Notes: generated from the sequence alone by a model not told the origin. DNA of 64,000 nucleotides from Fodinibacter sp963834965 (GCA_963834965.1 CAWIEI010000006.1:62001-126000), one strand, 5' to 3'. Shown: positions 8,686-19,113, counted from the stretch's first letter. Made by a program: numbers and translations.

Positions 8686-11600
8686 CCACCAACAGGGCCA
8701 AGGTGGCCAGGCACAGGACCTGGACCGGGACACCATCAGCGGCCGGGGCCGCCGAGGCGTACGGGGCGAGCACCAGGAGCAGCCCCGCGGCCAGGTACGT
8801 CGATCCCACCGCCACCGGCCACACCAGTTGGCTTCCTCTGCCCAGCCGGGCCACGACCGCGAAGGTGAGCACGGCCAGGCCCAGGACTGCGGCCCCCCAG
8901 ATGCCCCCCATCAGCACGACCAGGGCGGCACCCACGACGGACACGACCCGCGCGCCGGTGCGACCTACGTGATCCAGCCGCCTGCCCTGACGCCGTCGTT
9001 CGGGCACGAAGGCAGCGATCGCCAGAAGGAGAATCAGACCGAGTCCGACGAGCAACCCCGCCCGGAACGGCCTGTCCGGGGCGAACGTCAGGCGTAGCGT
9101 TCCCGCGGCGCCGGGCGGGACCACAAAGCCCTGCTGCCACCCTGCCACGACGATCGGGTGAAGTACCCGGCCCTCCAGCTCGGCCCGCCAGCCCGGGTTC
9201 GCGTTCTCCCGGACCACGAGCACCGAGTCGGACGTGCGCTCGCCGACATCGACCGTCCGGTCGGTGGCGCCCCAGGCGCGCACCTCGTGCGTGCCGGCTT
9301 CCACCACGTCGGCGGCGGCGTCGCCGGCGGTCGCCAGCACCACCGATGACGTGAGCCAGCCGTCGTCGGCCGAGGCCACGACGTTGACGGTGCCCACGGG
9401 GAGCGTTGCCCGCAGCGACTTCGCGCTCTCGTCGTCGGTGCGGCAGACGCGCGCCGGCGTGGGGGCCGCCGCCAGAAGGTCGCCGACCGTGGGGGCGATG
9501 GTGGTCTCGAGGGTGTGGCCGGCCACGCGCAGCGCTGGTCCTGCGCCACAGGGGAAGTCGACGCGAACCGTCGAGGCACGCTCGGGGATCTCGAGCTCAG
9601 GCGTGACTCCAGCGATGCGGACGTCGGAGACGCCCAGGCCGACCAGCGTGCGGCGGAACGTGTAGGCATCGAGCGAGCTCGCCAGGGCCGGGGAGGTCGG
9701 GTGCAGGGTCAGCTCGTCGGTGCGCAGCGGTGCGAAGGTCGCGAGTCCCGCCTCGTCGAGCTCCGCCTCGCGAGTGCCGTGGGGCGAGGTGATGCGCAGG
9801 TGCGTGGGACGGGTGGCGGCGGCGTACCCGTCGAGCACGACCTGGAGGCTTCGGATCGTCTGCGGGCGCTTCCAGGCGAGGGTGAGAGAAGGGTCCGGGT
9901 CGTCCGGTGAGGCCACCCAGGCCGTGCCCAGGTTGCCGTCCACCGCAGCCATCGGGCCACCGGCGAGGTCAGGGACGGCGACGGAGCTGCTCGTCGCGTG
10001 GACTTCCAGGCCCAACGCCTTCTCGACCCGACGCTGGAGTGCGGCATCAGGGATGGGGGTGGCGGTGACGGTCACCTCGGCCGACGTGGTCGACGGCAGC
10101 GTGAACGTGCGGTCCAGACCGGCGGCGTCCTCGCCCGTGCGGGCGATACCGGCGGCGCACAGCGGCCGGGGGCCCAGCAGGGTGCACCCACCGTGGCCGA
10201 TGTCGCCGGACAGCACGATTCGGTCCGGCTGCTCGCCCGCCGGCAGGTCGGGGAGGCGGACGGTTCGGGTGACCGCGACCCCCGGCACGGACACGTCCCG
10301 GACGGCGGCCCGCGACTCGGCGAGAGCATCGCCCTGTACTGCGCGGAACCCCAACGAGAGCGTCGTGGTGCGCACTGCCGGGAGGACCGCCACGTCTCCG
10401 TCGACCGGGACGGTCGTCTCCCCGCGGTCGGTCGTGAGCGTCAGATGGGTGACGGCCGTGTTGGGGTCGAGGGTCACCCGGGCGCCGCCCAGGGAAACCG
10501 GTCTGCCGAAGTCGGCCCGGAGCCAGGAGTCGACGACCGGTTTGAGGGGGTTGGGTCGCCACTCGGTCTCCATGGACCCGTCGAAGGCCGCGTAGGGCAT
10601 GCTGCCGGGATCGCTCTGCGGGTAGGAGTCGGAGTCCGAGGCCGACGACGAGGCACTGATCGACCGGACGCCTCCCGTGACCGCGACCGCAGTGGTGTCC
10701 GCGTCGCCCGAGAACCCGTAGTCCCGCGTGGGTTTGGCGATGCGCAGCGGATCGGTCTCGGTCAGGGTCTGCGACGACCCGAAGGTTCCGACCCCGAAGT
10801 TGGCCTCACGCCGACGTGGGGTGTCGGTCAGAACCAAGGGGACCCGTGCCGGGGCGGCCGCCGTGCCGTCCTGTTGGGGCAGGGTGACGAACTGGCCGGT
10901 CCTCGGCATCCCGTCGAGCGACACCGACTCGGCACCACCCACGACGCGGGCGACACCGTCAAGCGGCACCAGCTCGACCCGGGGGTCCGAGCGGTCGTCG
11001 ACGCGGTAGATCTCGACCGCGGGAAGGGCCAAGTTCAGGCCCTGGTCGCTGAAGGCGATCGGCGAGCTGCCGCCGCCGGTGAGCGGCCCGAAGGACGACG
11101 ACGAGGCTGCACGCCCGGTGTCGTGGACAGGGCGGCGCGCACCGTTGCGGGGCGGGTGGCGCCGGCGGCGCCGTAGGCCAGGTCGTTGCGCACGAGCAGG
11201 TAGCGGACCCCCCGCCGGTGAGCGCCTCGCCGCAAGCGTCGGGCCGCCGTCGGCCGTCAGCGATCTGGCGTTCGATGCCATCGAGCCAGCGGATGTGTCC
11301 CGCCGAGCTGAGTGGGACGGCGTTGCGGACGTCCCACGGGGTGCCTGGCGAGCGACTGGATGGGCTCGTCACCCGTGGCGCCCCAGCCGTACTGCGCGAA
11401 CCGCGAGCCGGGCAGCGAGCAGGGTGCGACCGGTGGCCGGCGTGCTCGTCGAGCCAGCGGTCGCCTGCGACCAGTAGGCGGGGACGCCTTCGAAGGAACC
11501 GGGGGGCGTGGCCGCAGCCCGAAGAAGGGCGTCGTGGCGCCCACGACGACGAACGCACCCGGCGACTGCCACGACGGGCGCAGGAACCGCGTCTCGGCGA

Positions 11601-12759
11601 CGCGTGCGCCCGCCGCGGACAGGCCCAGCGCCGACGCCGCACCGAGCGCCAGCGCCAGCCGGATGAGGATGTCGAACTTGTGCACGTTGCGCAGCGGCGC
11701 AAGGGCTCCATCGAGGGCGGACCGGATTGTCGGCGGCGAAGAACCCGTCGACGGGTCCGACGTGCCCCAGCGTCACGAGGGCGAGGCCGACGGCGAGCAT
11801 GAGCACGAGCCACGCCCGCTCGGTCGTGCGTCGCCACGCGAGGCCGCCCAGGCCCAGTGCCCCGAGCAGCACGGTGTAGACGATGAGCAGCGGGTGGGTC
11901 AGCAGCGCGTAGCCGGCGCGCGATGAGGTGTCACCGAGGTAGGACGACCCAGTCAGCGGTGCCCCGCAGCGACTCGACGAGGGTCGTCGTGCTGGTGGTG
12001 ACGGACGCAGGCTCGATGTAGTCGAGGAACGGCGGGCTGTAGCGCCCCAGAGCCAGCAGGGGCACGACCCACCACAGGGTCGCGGCGACGACGGCCAGGC
12101 CCCACCACAGCGCCAGCCGCCGCCACGCCGCGGACCAGCGCCGGGTGAGGAACCACAGCACGGCGGGCAGCAGCGCGGCGAGGTCGACGGTGGCGTTGAC
12201 CCCGCCCATGCACAGCACGGCCAGGCCGGACAGGGCGGCCGCCCGGCGGGGGCGCCCCATGGCCGAGGCCCCGACGAGCGGGACGAGCACCCACGCGGCC
12301 AGGGCCGGCGGCCAGACCTCGACCGAGGACCTGCCGAGGACGGTCAGCACGTTCGGCGCCAGGGCGAACCCGACACCGGCGACCAGGCGGGTCCACTCCG
12401 AGCCGAGGTTGAGCCGACGGGTCGAGCGACCACGAAGCCGAGGTAGCCGACGGCGAGGACCAGGCCCCACCACAGGCGCTGCACGACCCACCCGGGCATG
12501 CCCACCGCGTGGCCGAGGGCGAAGAAGGGCCCCATCGGGAACAGGTAGCCGTAGGCCTGGTTCTGCAGCTGCCCGGCTGCCCCGGGGGTCCCACAGGTGC
12601 AGGCCGCGCTCGAGCAGCGCGAGCGGGCTCAGCGACCAGGTCGAGCTTGGTGTCGTGCGACCTGCCCGGGTCGGAGTTCAGGGCGACGGCGGTCAGCAGG
12701 GCGCAGACCATGGCGTGCCGCAGCCGCCAGACCCAGGTGGCGCGGCGGTGCGCGAGCAT
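8603..12759 (-). pseudogene. aftD: AftD-type alpha-(1->3)-arabinofuranosyltransferase, frameshifted in its N-terminal half
   Basis: The C-terminal part (about 8603-11100) is intact: a large extracytoplasmic region with two F5/8 type C-like carbohydrate-binding segments (YAAFDGSMETEWRP; AAVDGNLGTAWVASPDD) and closing membrane helices. The N-terminal GT-C part is readable only by switching frame at least ten times between about 11100 and 12630. Blocks include TKLDLVAEP, GQLQNQAYGYLF, MGPFFALGHAVGMPGW, FALAPNVLTVLGRSSVEVWPP, VHKFDILIRLALAL and TPWDVRNAVPLSSAGHIRW. These match the expected order of AftD, which adds branching arabinofuranose from decaprenyl-phosphoarabinose at the outer membrane face. 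The ubiA-dprE1-dprE2 donor pathway is a few kb away. The start is uncertain; the ATG at 12759 is one choice. A sequence-error cause for the shifts is possible. Confidence 0.75.
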
Positions 12760-12806
12760 GCGCGTCGATCGGGCGGCGTCGTCGACGGCGGCGGCGGCCG
12801 CGTCGG

Positions 12807-13625
12807 TCAGGCGCGCTTCTCGGCGAAGTACCGGTGGTAGGTCCAGTGGCCCCGTCTCGTCGGGGACGCGGTCGAAGCAGGTCCAGACGGCGGCCTGGCG
12901 CACGGGCACACGGGCCACCCACCGCAGCAGCTCGGGTGGTAGCGGGGATCCGGCGGCGACGGGTGGCGTCAGCCCGGGCGCGGGCCGAAGCGCAGCATCG
13001 GGCCGGCGTGGGTCGGCTGAAGAGCAGGCCCGACGTTGGTCTTCGGCCGCCACGACCATCCGCCGGCGCGTACCGGGCGGCGGCGCGCCGGCCGCCCAGG
13101 TGGTGCCACGGCGAGGTCTCGTGACGCCCCAGGGCGAGTACCAGGTCGATCCACGACAAGAGCACAGGCCGTCGCTGGGGGTGACCCGGATCAACTCCAC
13201 AGCCGTCACGGGTGGGGTCGGGCGCGTGTTCGCGAACATTGCTCGAGTAGCACACGTCGATGCTCCCGGTCGGCGAGCGGTAGGCCGAGCCCGAGGCTGA
13301 CAGTGTTGCTGCCCGGCGTCCCGCAGCCGAGTGAGCGCAGCCGGCGTCCGGCGTCGACGGCCGCATAGCGAGCCCCGGTGGCGTCGAAGCGCGGCGAAGT
13401 AGCCCGGCCGCCGCCGGCGTCGAGGACGCGTCGCACCCCCGGTTCGGCGGCGGGAAACGCACGACACGCACCGCCCACAGCGCGTCGAACTCGGCGGGGT
13501 CGGTCTGCTCGACGCGGAACGCTCGGAACAAGGTCACGAGCGGGCCAGCGAGCCTGCGGTGGCAGGGCGTCGGGGGCGCCGGGGCCGAAATCCGAAGAGT
13601 CGGTCCGGCGCGAGGTCGTGAGCAC
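12807..13625 (-). pseudogene. Class I SAM-dependent methyltransferase, multiply frameshifted
   Basis: Conserved pieces of a methyltransferase can be read in three alternating frames: LAGPLVTLFRAFRVEQTDP near the start, RRVLDAGGG as motif I, FDATGARYAAVDA as motif II, SIDVCYSSNV as motif IV, and HETSPWHHLGGRRAAARY further on. The GTG at 13625 is a plausible start, with GAAGGA upstream and a TATGCT hexamer at 13668-13673. The last readable residues are YHRYFAEKRA before a TGA at 12807. The gene lies directly upstream of the aftD-type gene on the same strand and back to back with the GT4 gene. From its neighbours, a role in envelope glycan methylation is likely. The gene is either decayed or affected by indel errors. 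Confidence 0.6.
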
Positions 13626-13710
13626 GCGCGAGGAATCCTTCGGTCCTCGTCAGACGTACTGGCAGGTAGCATAACCGCACCGCTCACCGTCGAAGGGTTG
13701 ACACCGCCTC

Positions 13711-14864
13711 GTGCCTCAGCACCGCGCTCCCCGACGCGCCACTGCGGGTCCTGTACCTCAACTGGCGTGACGTCTCGCACCCCGAGGGGGGCGGTTCCGA
13801 GGTCTACGCCGAGCGGGTCACCGACGGGCTGGCTGCCCTCGGCCACGACGTCACCCTGCTCACGGCCCGCTACCCCGGGTCGCTCGCCGAGGAGGTCCGC
13901 CCCAGCGGGGTGCGCGTCGTGCGCCGCGGTGGCCGGCTGGGCGTCTACCCGCGCGCTGCCTGGGCGGTGCGCACCGGGCAGGTCGAGCGGCCCGACCTCA
14001 TCGTCGAGACCCAGAACGGGGTGCCGTACCTGGCCGCCCTGTGGGCGCCTCGCACCCCGCACGTCGTGCTGGTGCACCACGTTCATCGCGAGCAGTGGCC
14101 CGTGGTGTTCGGCCCCCGCCTGGCGCGCGCGGGGTGGTGGGTCGAGTCACGGGTGGCGCCCTGGGTCAACCGGCGGCGTCCTTACGTCGCGGTCTCCGAG
14201 GTGACCCGCAGCGAGCTGGCTGAGCAGGGGGTGCACCCCGAGCGCGTCCGGGTCGTGCACAACGGCGCCATCCCGCCGGTGCCCCACGACGTGCGGCGCA
14301 GCGAGGAGCCGCACCCTGCTCGTCCTGGGCCGCCTGGTACCCCACAAGCGGGTCGAGCTCGCCCTCGAGGCGATGGCCAGGCTGCGCGAGGAGTTCCCCA
14401 CGGCCCGCTGTGTGGTCGCCGGGCGCGGCTGGTGGGAGGACCACATCCGTGCCACCATCGACCGGCTCGCCCTGCACGACTGCGTCGAGCTCGCCGGTTT
14501 CGTGTCCGAGACCGAGCGGCACCGCCTTCTCGCCAGCAGCTGGGTCTCGCTGGTGCCCTCGATCAAGGAGGGGTGGGGTCTGGTCGTCGTCGAGGCCGGC
14601 ATGCACGCCACCCCCACGGTCGCCTTCGACGGCACTGGCGGCATCACCGAGTCGATCGTCGACGGCGAGACCGGCTACCTGGCCGGCGCCGACGACCTCG
14701 ACGACTTCGTGCGGCTCACCCGCCGGCTGTTGCTCGACCGTTCGGAGCGGGAGCGGCTGGGCAAGGGAGCCGAGGCCTTCGCCGAGGGGTTCACCTGGGA
14801 CGCCACCGTGCTCAAGTGGGACCTCGCCATCACGGATGCCGTGTCGAGGACGACCACGCTCTGA
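13711..14864 (+). pseudogene. Glycosyltransferase family 4 (GT-B), two frameshifts
   Basis: The protein reads LRVLYLNWRDVSHPEGGGSE, the usual GT4 opening with the glycine-rich donor loop. It continues through VAVSEVTRSELAEQGV and VVHNGAIPP in one frame, then from TLLVLGRLVPHKRVELALEAM to the end in another. The shift is at about 14312, where dropping one C restores the frame. Near the start, dropping one C from the CCCC run at 13729-13732 joins the GTG at 13711 to the main frame. The C-terminal half has the E-x7-E donor-site motif (KEGWGLVVVEAG) and GTGGITESIVDGETGYL. It is divergent from the methyltransferase gene. The two short indels make a correctable sequence artefact likely; the sugar donor is unknown. 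Confidence 0.8.
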
Positions 14865-14902
14865 CGGCTCCCATGCGGGCGGTCAGCTCGCGGCGCGTGG
14901 CG

Positions 14903-15040
14903 TCACTTCGAGGCGCCGTAGACGTAGATCTGGCTCGGCGCCTGGTAGGCAGCCGGCTGGGACGCCTGGTAGAGACCGAAGCTCGCCAGACCGCCGAGCA
15001 GGAGCGCGACGACCAAGGTGACAAGGATCTGCGGGCTCAA
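14903..15040 (-). CDS. Small single-pass membrane protein
   Basis: A 45-residue protein starts at a TTG (15040) that has AGGAG six bases upstream; a longer in-frame extension to 15238 has no start signal and would overlap the next gene. Residues 4-24 form one hydrophobic helix (ILVTLVVALLLGGLASFGLYQ), followed by a short polar tail ending in IYVYGASK. In mycobacteria a tiny DUF2613 membrane protein lies beside aftD, and this gene has the same size, topology and neighbourhood. I cannot confirm homology by eye. A TAGCAT hexamer about 40 bp upstream of the start may be its -10 element. Confidence 0.55.
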   Translation of the reverse strand: MSPQILVTLVVALLLGGLASFGLYQASQPAAYQAPSQIYVYGASK

Positions 15041-15086
15041 GAGGTGCTCCTGAATACGGCGTGCGGGTGGGGGCTCGTCGCCGATG

Positions 15087-16862
15087 CTACCGGATGGTAG
15101 GTCGAACCCTTCGCGAACCCCGGGACACCCGGCGATGTCGGGTGGCCCACAGGGCCGCGATGCAGCCCGAAACCCACACGAGGTCGGCCACGAGCACGGG
15201 GGCCGTGGGCGGGTCATGGCGGTCGGGCCACGCGGCATCCACGGGCGCCTGGACCTGGAGCACCGTCACGTGCGGCCCGCTGCTGAGCACCGAGGTCCCA
15301 CTCGGCGCAGGGGTCGCCGGCGCGTCGACCAGCACCCAGCGCACTCCGAGCCGGCCGAGGGCGATACCGGCGTCGTCACCCCGCAGCGCCGCCGCGACCT
15401 CGGCGGCGTACTCGTCCTCCCCGGCGACCCGCACCGGACCGGACGGCTGTGCGACGACCAGGTCGGACGACGCGACCACGCGGCGGTCGACCAGGCGTGA
15501 CCACGGGGTCATGCTGCTCAGGCCACCGTTCCAGTCGTACCGGCGGTACGCCTCGAACGGCAGCACGGCCACCGCGCCCGACTCCCGCGAGGCGCCGAGG
15601 GCCTGGGCAGCCGACCGGACGTCGGGTGGGTAGTCGACCGGGCCGAAGGTTCCCGCCAGCCCCCAGCCCAGCGCTGGCAGCACGGCCACCGGCGCGGCCG
15701 CCGCCAGCCACACCAGCGCCGGCCCCACGTGTTGCCGAGCGAGCCAGTGCACCCCCCAGGCGCAGCCGACCGCCACCACGAGCACCCACGGACCCAGCTG
15801 TCGCGAGCCGTCACGCAGCAGCCCACCGCCGGGAAAGGAGGCGAGCGGTTCGAGCAGAGCCGGCCTGGTCGAGATCAGGCCGAGCAGCAGGCCGGCTCCC
15901 CCAGCGACGGCCACCGGAACCCGGTAGGCGCTGGCATCGGGGTCGAGGTCGCGGGCCCGCGCCCCGCGGGTGACGACGAACCCGGCCGCTGCCCAGCCGA
16001 GCAGCAGAGCGGCCCCGATGCCTCCGAGCAGGGCGGTGCGACCCGCGGGCACGGCCTCGGAGTTCCAGGTGCCGCCACCCGTGAGCAGGCTGCCGACGAC
16101 CCCGAAGACGGTGTCCGACCGGGGCGCGAAGACGGCGAACCCCAGCGGGTCGCTGGCCGGTCCGGACGGCCGCGCGAGCGCGGGGACGGCCCACGGAAGG
16201 GCGAGCACCAGCCACAACAGCCCGGACCACGCGCAGCGGCGCACCACGTCAGCGGCGCGGTCACCGCGTCCGGCAGCCACAGCGGCCGCACCGGCGAGGA
16301 GCCCGACCCCGATGGTCACCCAGGCCAGCCCGCCCCCCAGACTGCCGAGCACCAGGGCCAGGACGAGCCGCCGACCGGCCCCGACCCGGGAGCCGCCGGC
16401 ACCGCCACGGCGTGCCACGTCGACGATGCCGCGGAGCACCCAGGGCAGGGCGGCGTACCCGATCAGGAGCGCCCACTGCCCCATGGCCAGTCGCTCACCG
16501 ACGTACGGGTTCCAGATGGCGGCGAGGGCAGCGGCCACGGCAGGAGCCGCCGAGCGCGGCACCAGGGCGGCGGCTCCCACGCCGGCGGCGACCATGATGC
16601 CGATGAGCACCAGCTTCTGGACGACCTGGCCCGGGACGACGTGCGACAGCACGGTGACGACGAGGTCGCTGGGCACCGCACGGGCGTTCTCGTGGCCCAG
16701 CCCGAGCAGCCGCCCGGTGAGCGGAGGGCTCGGGACGAAGACCATGTCCCGCACCAGCAGGTAGCCGCGGCCCAGACCGGGACCCACGATGACCAGCGCC
16801 GATGCCAGGGACACGCCCAACGCGAGAACGGCCGGCCGGCTGCCCCACCTGCCACCGTGCAT
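15087..16862 (-). CDS. Large polytopic membrane protein, possible GT-C-type envelope enzyme
   Basis: This 591-residue protein has about twelve hydrophobic segments and a soluble C-terminal domain of about 120 residues. After the first helix comes a loop with RDMVFVPSPPLTGRLLGLGH, similar in position and character to the outer loop of actinobacterial GT-C arabinosyl- and mannosyltransferases. IWNPYVGERLAMGQWALLIGYAALPW is another block typical of such proteins. The C-terminal domain includes VAVLPFEAYRRYDWNGG. The ATG at 16862 has a TAGGGT hexamer 8 nt upstream, so a leaderless or very short-leader transcript is likely. It is divergent from ubiA, with back-to-back promoters. A function in arabinan-type glycan assembly is inferred from context only. 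Confidence 0.65.
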   Translation of the reverse strand: MHGGRWGSRPAVLALGVSLASALVIVGPGLGRGYLLVRDMVFVPSPPLTGRLLGLGHENARAVPSDLVVTVLSHVVPGQVVQKLVLIGIMVAAGVGAAALVPRSAAPAVAAALAAIWNPYVGERLAMGQWALLIGYAALPWVLRGIVDVARRGGAGGSRVGAGRRLVLALVLGSLGGGLAWVTIGVGLLAGAAAVAAGRGDRAADVVRRCAWSGLLWLVLALPWAVPALARPSGPASDPLGFAVFAPRSDTVFGVVGSLLTGGGTWNSEAVPAGRTALLGGIGAALLLGWAAAGFVVTRGARARDLDPDASAYRVPVAVAGGAGLLLGLISTRPALLEPLASFPGGGLLRDGSRQLGPWVLVVAVGCAWGVHWLARQHVGPALVWLAAAAPVAVLPALGWGLAGTFGPVDYPPDVRSAAQALGASRESGAVAVLPFEAYRRYDWNGGLSSMTPWSRLVDRRVVASSDLVVAQPSGPVRVAGEDEYAAEVAAALRGDDAGIALGRLGVRWVLVDAPATPAPSGTSVLSSGPHVTVLQVQAPVDAAWPDRHDPPTAPVLVADLVWVSGCIAALWATRHRRVSRGSRRVRPTIR

Positions 16863-16870
16863 GGGCGGGA

Positions 16871-16893
16871 ACCCTAGTGCATCCGGATATGGT
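16871..16893. promoter_or_regulatory. Back-to-back -10 elements of divergent promoters
   Basis: On the minus strand TAGGGT (16871-16876) lies 8 nt before the ATG at 16862. On the plus strand TATGGT (16888-16893) lies 7 nt before the GTG at 16901. Both fit the TAnnnT pattern seen upstream of other operon-leading genes in this window. They imply leaderless or near-leaderless transcripts for both divergent genes. Confidence 0.5.
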
Positions 16894-16900
16894 GTGCCGC

Positions 16901-17758
16901 GTGACGTCAGCCGCGCTGGACCTCGTGCGGCCCAAGCAGTGGCTCAAGAACGTGCTCGTCGTCGCGGCACCGCTCGCCGCCGGCGCCCTCCTGCAGGGCT
17001 CGGTGGCGCGCGACACCCTCGTGGCGTTCGTGTCCTTCTGCCTGGCCAGCAGTGCCACCTACTGCCTCAACGACGTGCTCGACGCCGACGCCGACGCCGA
17101 CCACCCCGTCAAGCGGGCACGACCGGTTCCGTCCGGGCGCATCTCGCCACGCGCCGCTCTCGTGCTGTCGGCGGTCCTGGCCGTCACCAGCCTGGTCATC
17201 GCCTACCCGGGTTCGTTGCGGCAGGTCGTGCTGCTCTACCTCGTACTCACCGCGCTGTACTCCCGGTTCTTCAAGCACCAGCCGGTCATCGAGCTCGGCC
17301 TGGTCTCGGCCGGCTTCATCCTGCGCGCCATCGCGGGCGGTGCGGCCACGGGCGTCCCGCTCTCGCAGTGGTTCCTCATCGTCGCAGGGTTCGGCTCGCT
17401 GTTCATGGTCACCGGCAAGCGCCTCTCCGAGCTCACCCGAGCGGAGACCTCCGGGACGTCGGCGCGCGCCTCGCTCGCGCACTACCCCCTGTCGTACCTG
17501 CGGATGATCTTGGCCATCAGCGCCTCCGTCGCCATCGCCGCCTACTGCCTGTGGGCGTTCGAGACCAACCAGGGGCGGCCGGCATCGGTGTGGACCATGC
17601 TGAGCATCGTGCCCTTCGTGCTCGCCCTGCTCCGCTACGCCCTCGACACCGACCGCGGCAAGGTCGAGGAACCGGAGGAGGTCGTGCTGCACGACCGCAG
17701 CCTGCTCTTCCTCGGCCTGTGCTGGCTGGTCACGTACACGATGGGCGTGGCGCTGTGA
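16901..17758 (+). CDS. ubiA: Decaprenyl-phosphate phosphoribosyltransferase (UbiA family)
   Basis: This 285-residue membrane prenyltransferase catalyses the first committed step of decaprenyl-phosphoarabinose synthesis: transfer of 5-phosphoribose from PRPP to decaprenyl phosphate. The protein opens with LVRPKQWLKNVLVVAAPLAAG, as in the M. tuberculosis enzyme. It has the aspartate-rich motif CLNDVLDADADADHPVKRARP and a second acidic motif ALDTDRGKVEEPEEV. About nine hydrophobic helices and the block GFGSLFMVTGKRLSEL also match. I prefer the GTG at 16901 because a TATGGT hexamer is 7 nt upstream; the ATG at 16889 is an alternative. It overlaps dprE1 by 4 bp, so ubiA-dprE1-dprE2 form one operon. 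Confidence 0.93.
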   Translation: MTSAALDLVRPKQWLKNVLVVAAPLAAGALLQGSVARDTLVAFVSFCLASSATYCLNDVLDADADADHPVKRARPVPSGRISPRAALVLSAVLAVTSLVIAYPGSLRQVVLLYLVLTALYSRFFKHQPVIELGLVSAGFILRAIAGGAATGVPLSQWFLIVAGFGSLFMVTGKRLSELTRAETSGTSARASLAHYPLSYLRMILAISASVAIAAYCLWAFETNQGRPASVWTMLSIVPFVLALLRYALDTDRGKVEEPEEVVLHDRSLLFLGLCWLVTYTMGVAL

Positions 17759-19113
17759 GCCGGGTCGCGCTCACCGGCTGGGGCCGGTCGACGCGCACGA
17801 CTGCCGACGTCCACCGCCCGGTCACCGTCGACGACGTCGCGGATGCCGTGCGCGCGGCCCGCGTGGTGCGTACGGACCCGGCCTCGGCTGGGCGGTCGCG
17901 CGGCATCCTGCCCCGTGGGCTGGGTCGGTCGTACGGCGACGCGGCGGCCAACGGCGGTGGCGTCGTCCTCGACCTGGTCGGGTTCGGGGACATCGGCCCG
18001 ATCGGCGCCGACGGCGTCGTCGAGGTGGGCGCCGGAGTGAGCATCGGAGCGTTGATCGACGCCGGGGTGCCGCAGGGCTGGTTCGTGCCGGTGACCCCGG
18101 GCACGCGGCACGTCACGGTCGGGGGTGCCCTGGCCGCCGACGTTCACGGCAAGAACCACCACCGGGACGCCAGCATCGGCGCCCACGTCGAGGGCCTCAC
18201 CCTGGTCGACGGACGCGGCGAGGTGCGCATCCTGACCCGTGGCGACGAGCAGCTCGACGCCGTCATCGGCGGGATGGGCCTGGCCGGGGTGATCACGTCC
18301 GCCCGGTTGCGGATGCGGCCGGTGCGCAGCGCCAGCATCACCGTCGACACCAGCCGCACCGCTGACCTCGACGCGACGATGGCCGCGCTCGAGGAGCACG
18401 ACCAACGCTTCTCGTACACCGTCGCCTGGCTCGACACCCTCGCCCCCGGTGCGGCCCTCGGCCGTGGGGTGCTCACCAGCGGTGACCACAGCGAGCCCGG
18501 GGAGCCGGGCGCCCTTGCCCTCGACGCGCTGCCCCGGTCGCGGGCGGCGAGCGCTCCCCCGTGGGCTCCCTCGGGGCTGGTCAACCGTGCGACGGCCCGG
18601 GCGTTCAACGAGGCCTACTTCCGCGCGGCCCCCGCCTCGCCGACCACCGCGCCGGCCCCACTGACGGCCTTCTTCCACCCGCTCGACGTCGTCGACGGCT
18701 GGAACCGCGCGTACGGGTCCCGGGGTTTCGTGCAGTACCAGGTCGCGGTCGCCGACGGCTCGGTCATCGAGGCCGTGCTCGAGCTCTTCCGGCGCGAACA
18801 GGTCGTGCAGTTCCTGCCCGTGCTCAAGCGGTTCGGCCCCGGCACCGGTGCCCCGTTGTCCTTCCCACAGCCCGGCTGGACCCTCGCGCTCGACGTGCCG
18901 GCCACCGCAGCGGTCGCGGCGGTGCTCGACCGGGCTGACGAGCTCGTCGTGGCCGACGGCGGCCGCTGTTACCTGGCCAAGGACGGCCGGGTCCGGCCCG
19001 AGCTGATCCCGACGATGTACCCCGACCTGCCACGCTGGCAGCGCCTGCGCGCCGAGCTCGACCCCGACGGCGTGTTCGTCTCCGACCTCTCCAGAAGGCT
19101 CTCCCTGTGCTAG
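17755..19113 (+). CDS. dprE1: Decaprenylphosphoryl-beta-D-ribose 2'-oxidase
   Basis: This 452-residue FAD enzyme of the vanillyl-alcohol oxidase type oxidises C2 of decaprenylphosphoryl ribose, the first half of its epimerisation to arabinose. FAD-binding motifs are PRGLGRSYGDAAANGGG, VTPGTRHVTVGGALAADVHGKNHH and IGAHVEGLTLVDG. The substrate-domain segments QFLPVLKRFGPG, APLSFPQPGWTLALDVP and YLAKDGRV align with the mycobacterial protein, and the essential Lys (Lys418 there) is conserved. The residue aligned with Cys387, the covalent target of benzothiazinones, is Ala378 here. The GTG start overlaps the ubiA stop as GTGA, and the end overlaps dprE2. A Cys near the C-terminus does not correspond to the drug-target Cys. 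Confidence 0.93.
   Translation: MSRVALTGWGRSTRTTADVHRPVTVDDVADAVRAARVVRTDPASAGRSRGILPRGLGRSYGDAAANGGGVVLDLVGFGDIGPIGADGVVEVGAGVSIGALIDAGVPQGWFVPVTPGTRHVTVGGALAADVHGKNHHRDASIGAHVEGLTLVDGRGEVRILTRGDEQLDAVIGGMGLAGVITSARLRMRPVRSASITVDTSRTADLDATMAALEEHDQRFSYTVAWLDTLAPGAALGRGVLTSGDHSEPGEPGALALDALPRSRAASAPPWAPSGLVNRATARAFNEAYFRAAPASPTTAPAPLTAFFHPLDVVDGWNRAYGSRGFVQYQVAVADGSVIEAVLELFRREQVVQFLPVLKRFGPGTGAPLSFPQPGWTLALDVPATAAVAAVLDRADELVVADGGRCYLAKDGRVRPELIPTMYPDLPRWQRLRAELDPDGVFVSDLSRRLSLC

Noticed and set aside
12145..13300. Plus-strand frames opposite the frameshifted aftD and methyltransferase region
   Set aside because: They look attractive only because the true genes are broken; the predicted proteins are Arg/Ala/Pro-rich without motifs, and conserved blocks are all on the minus strand.
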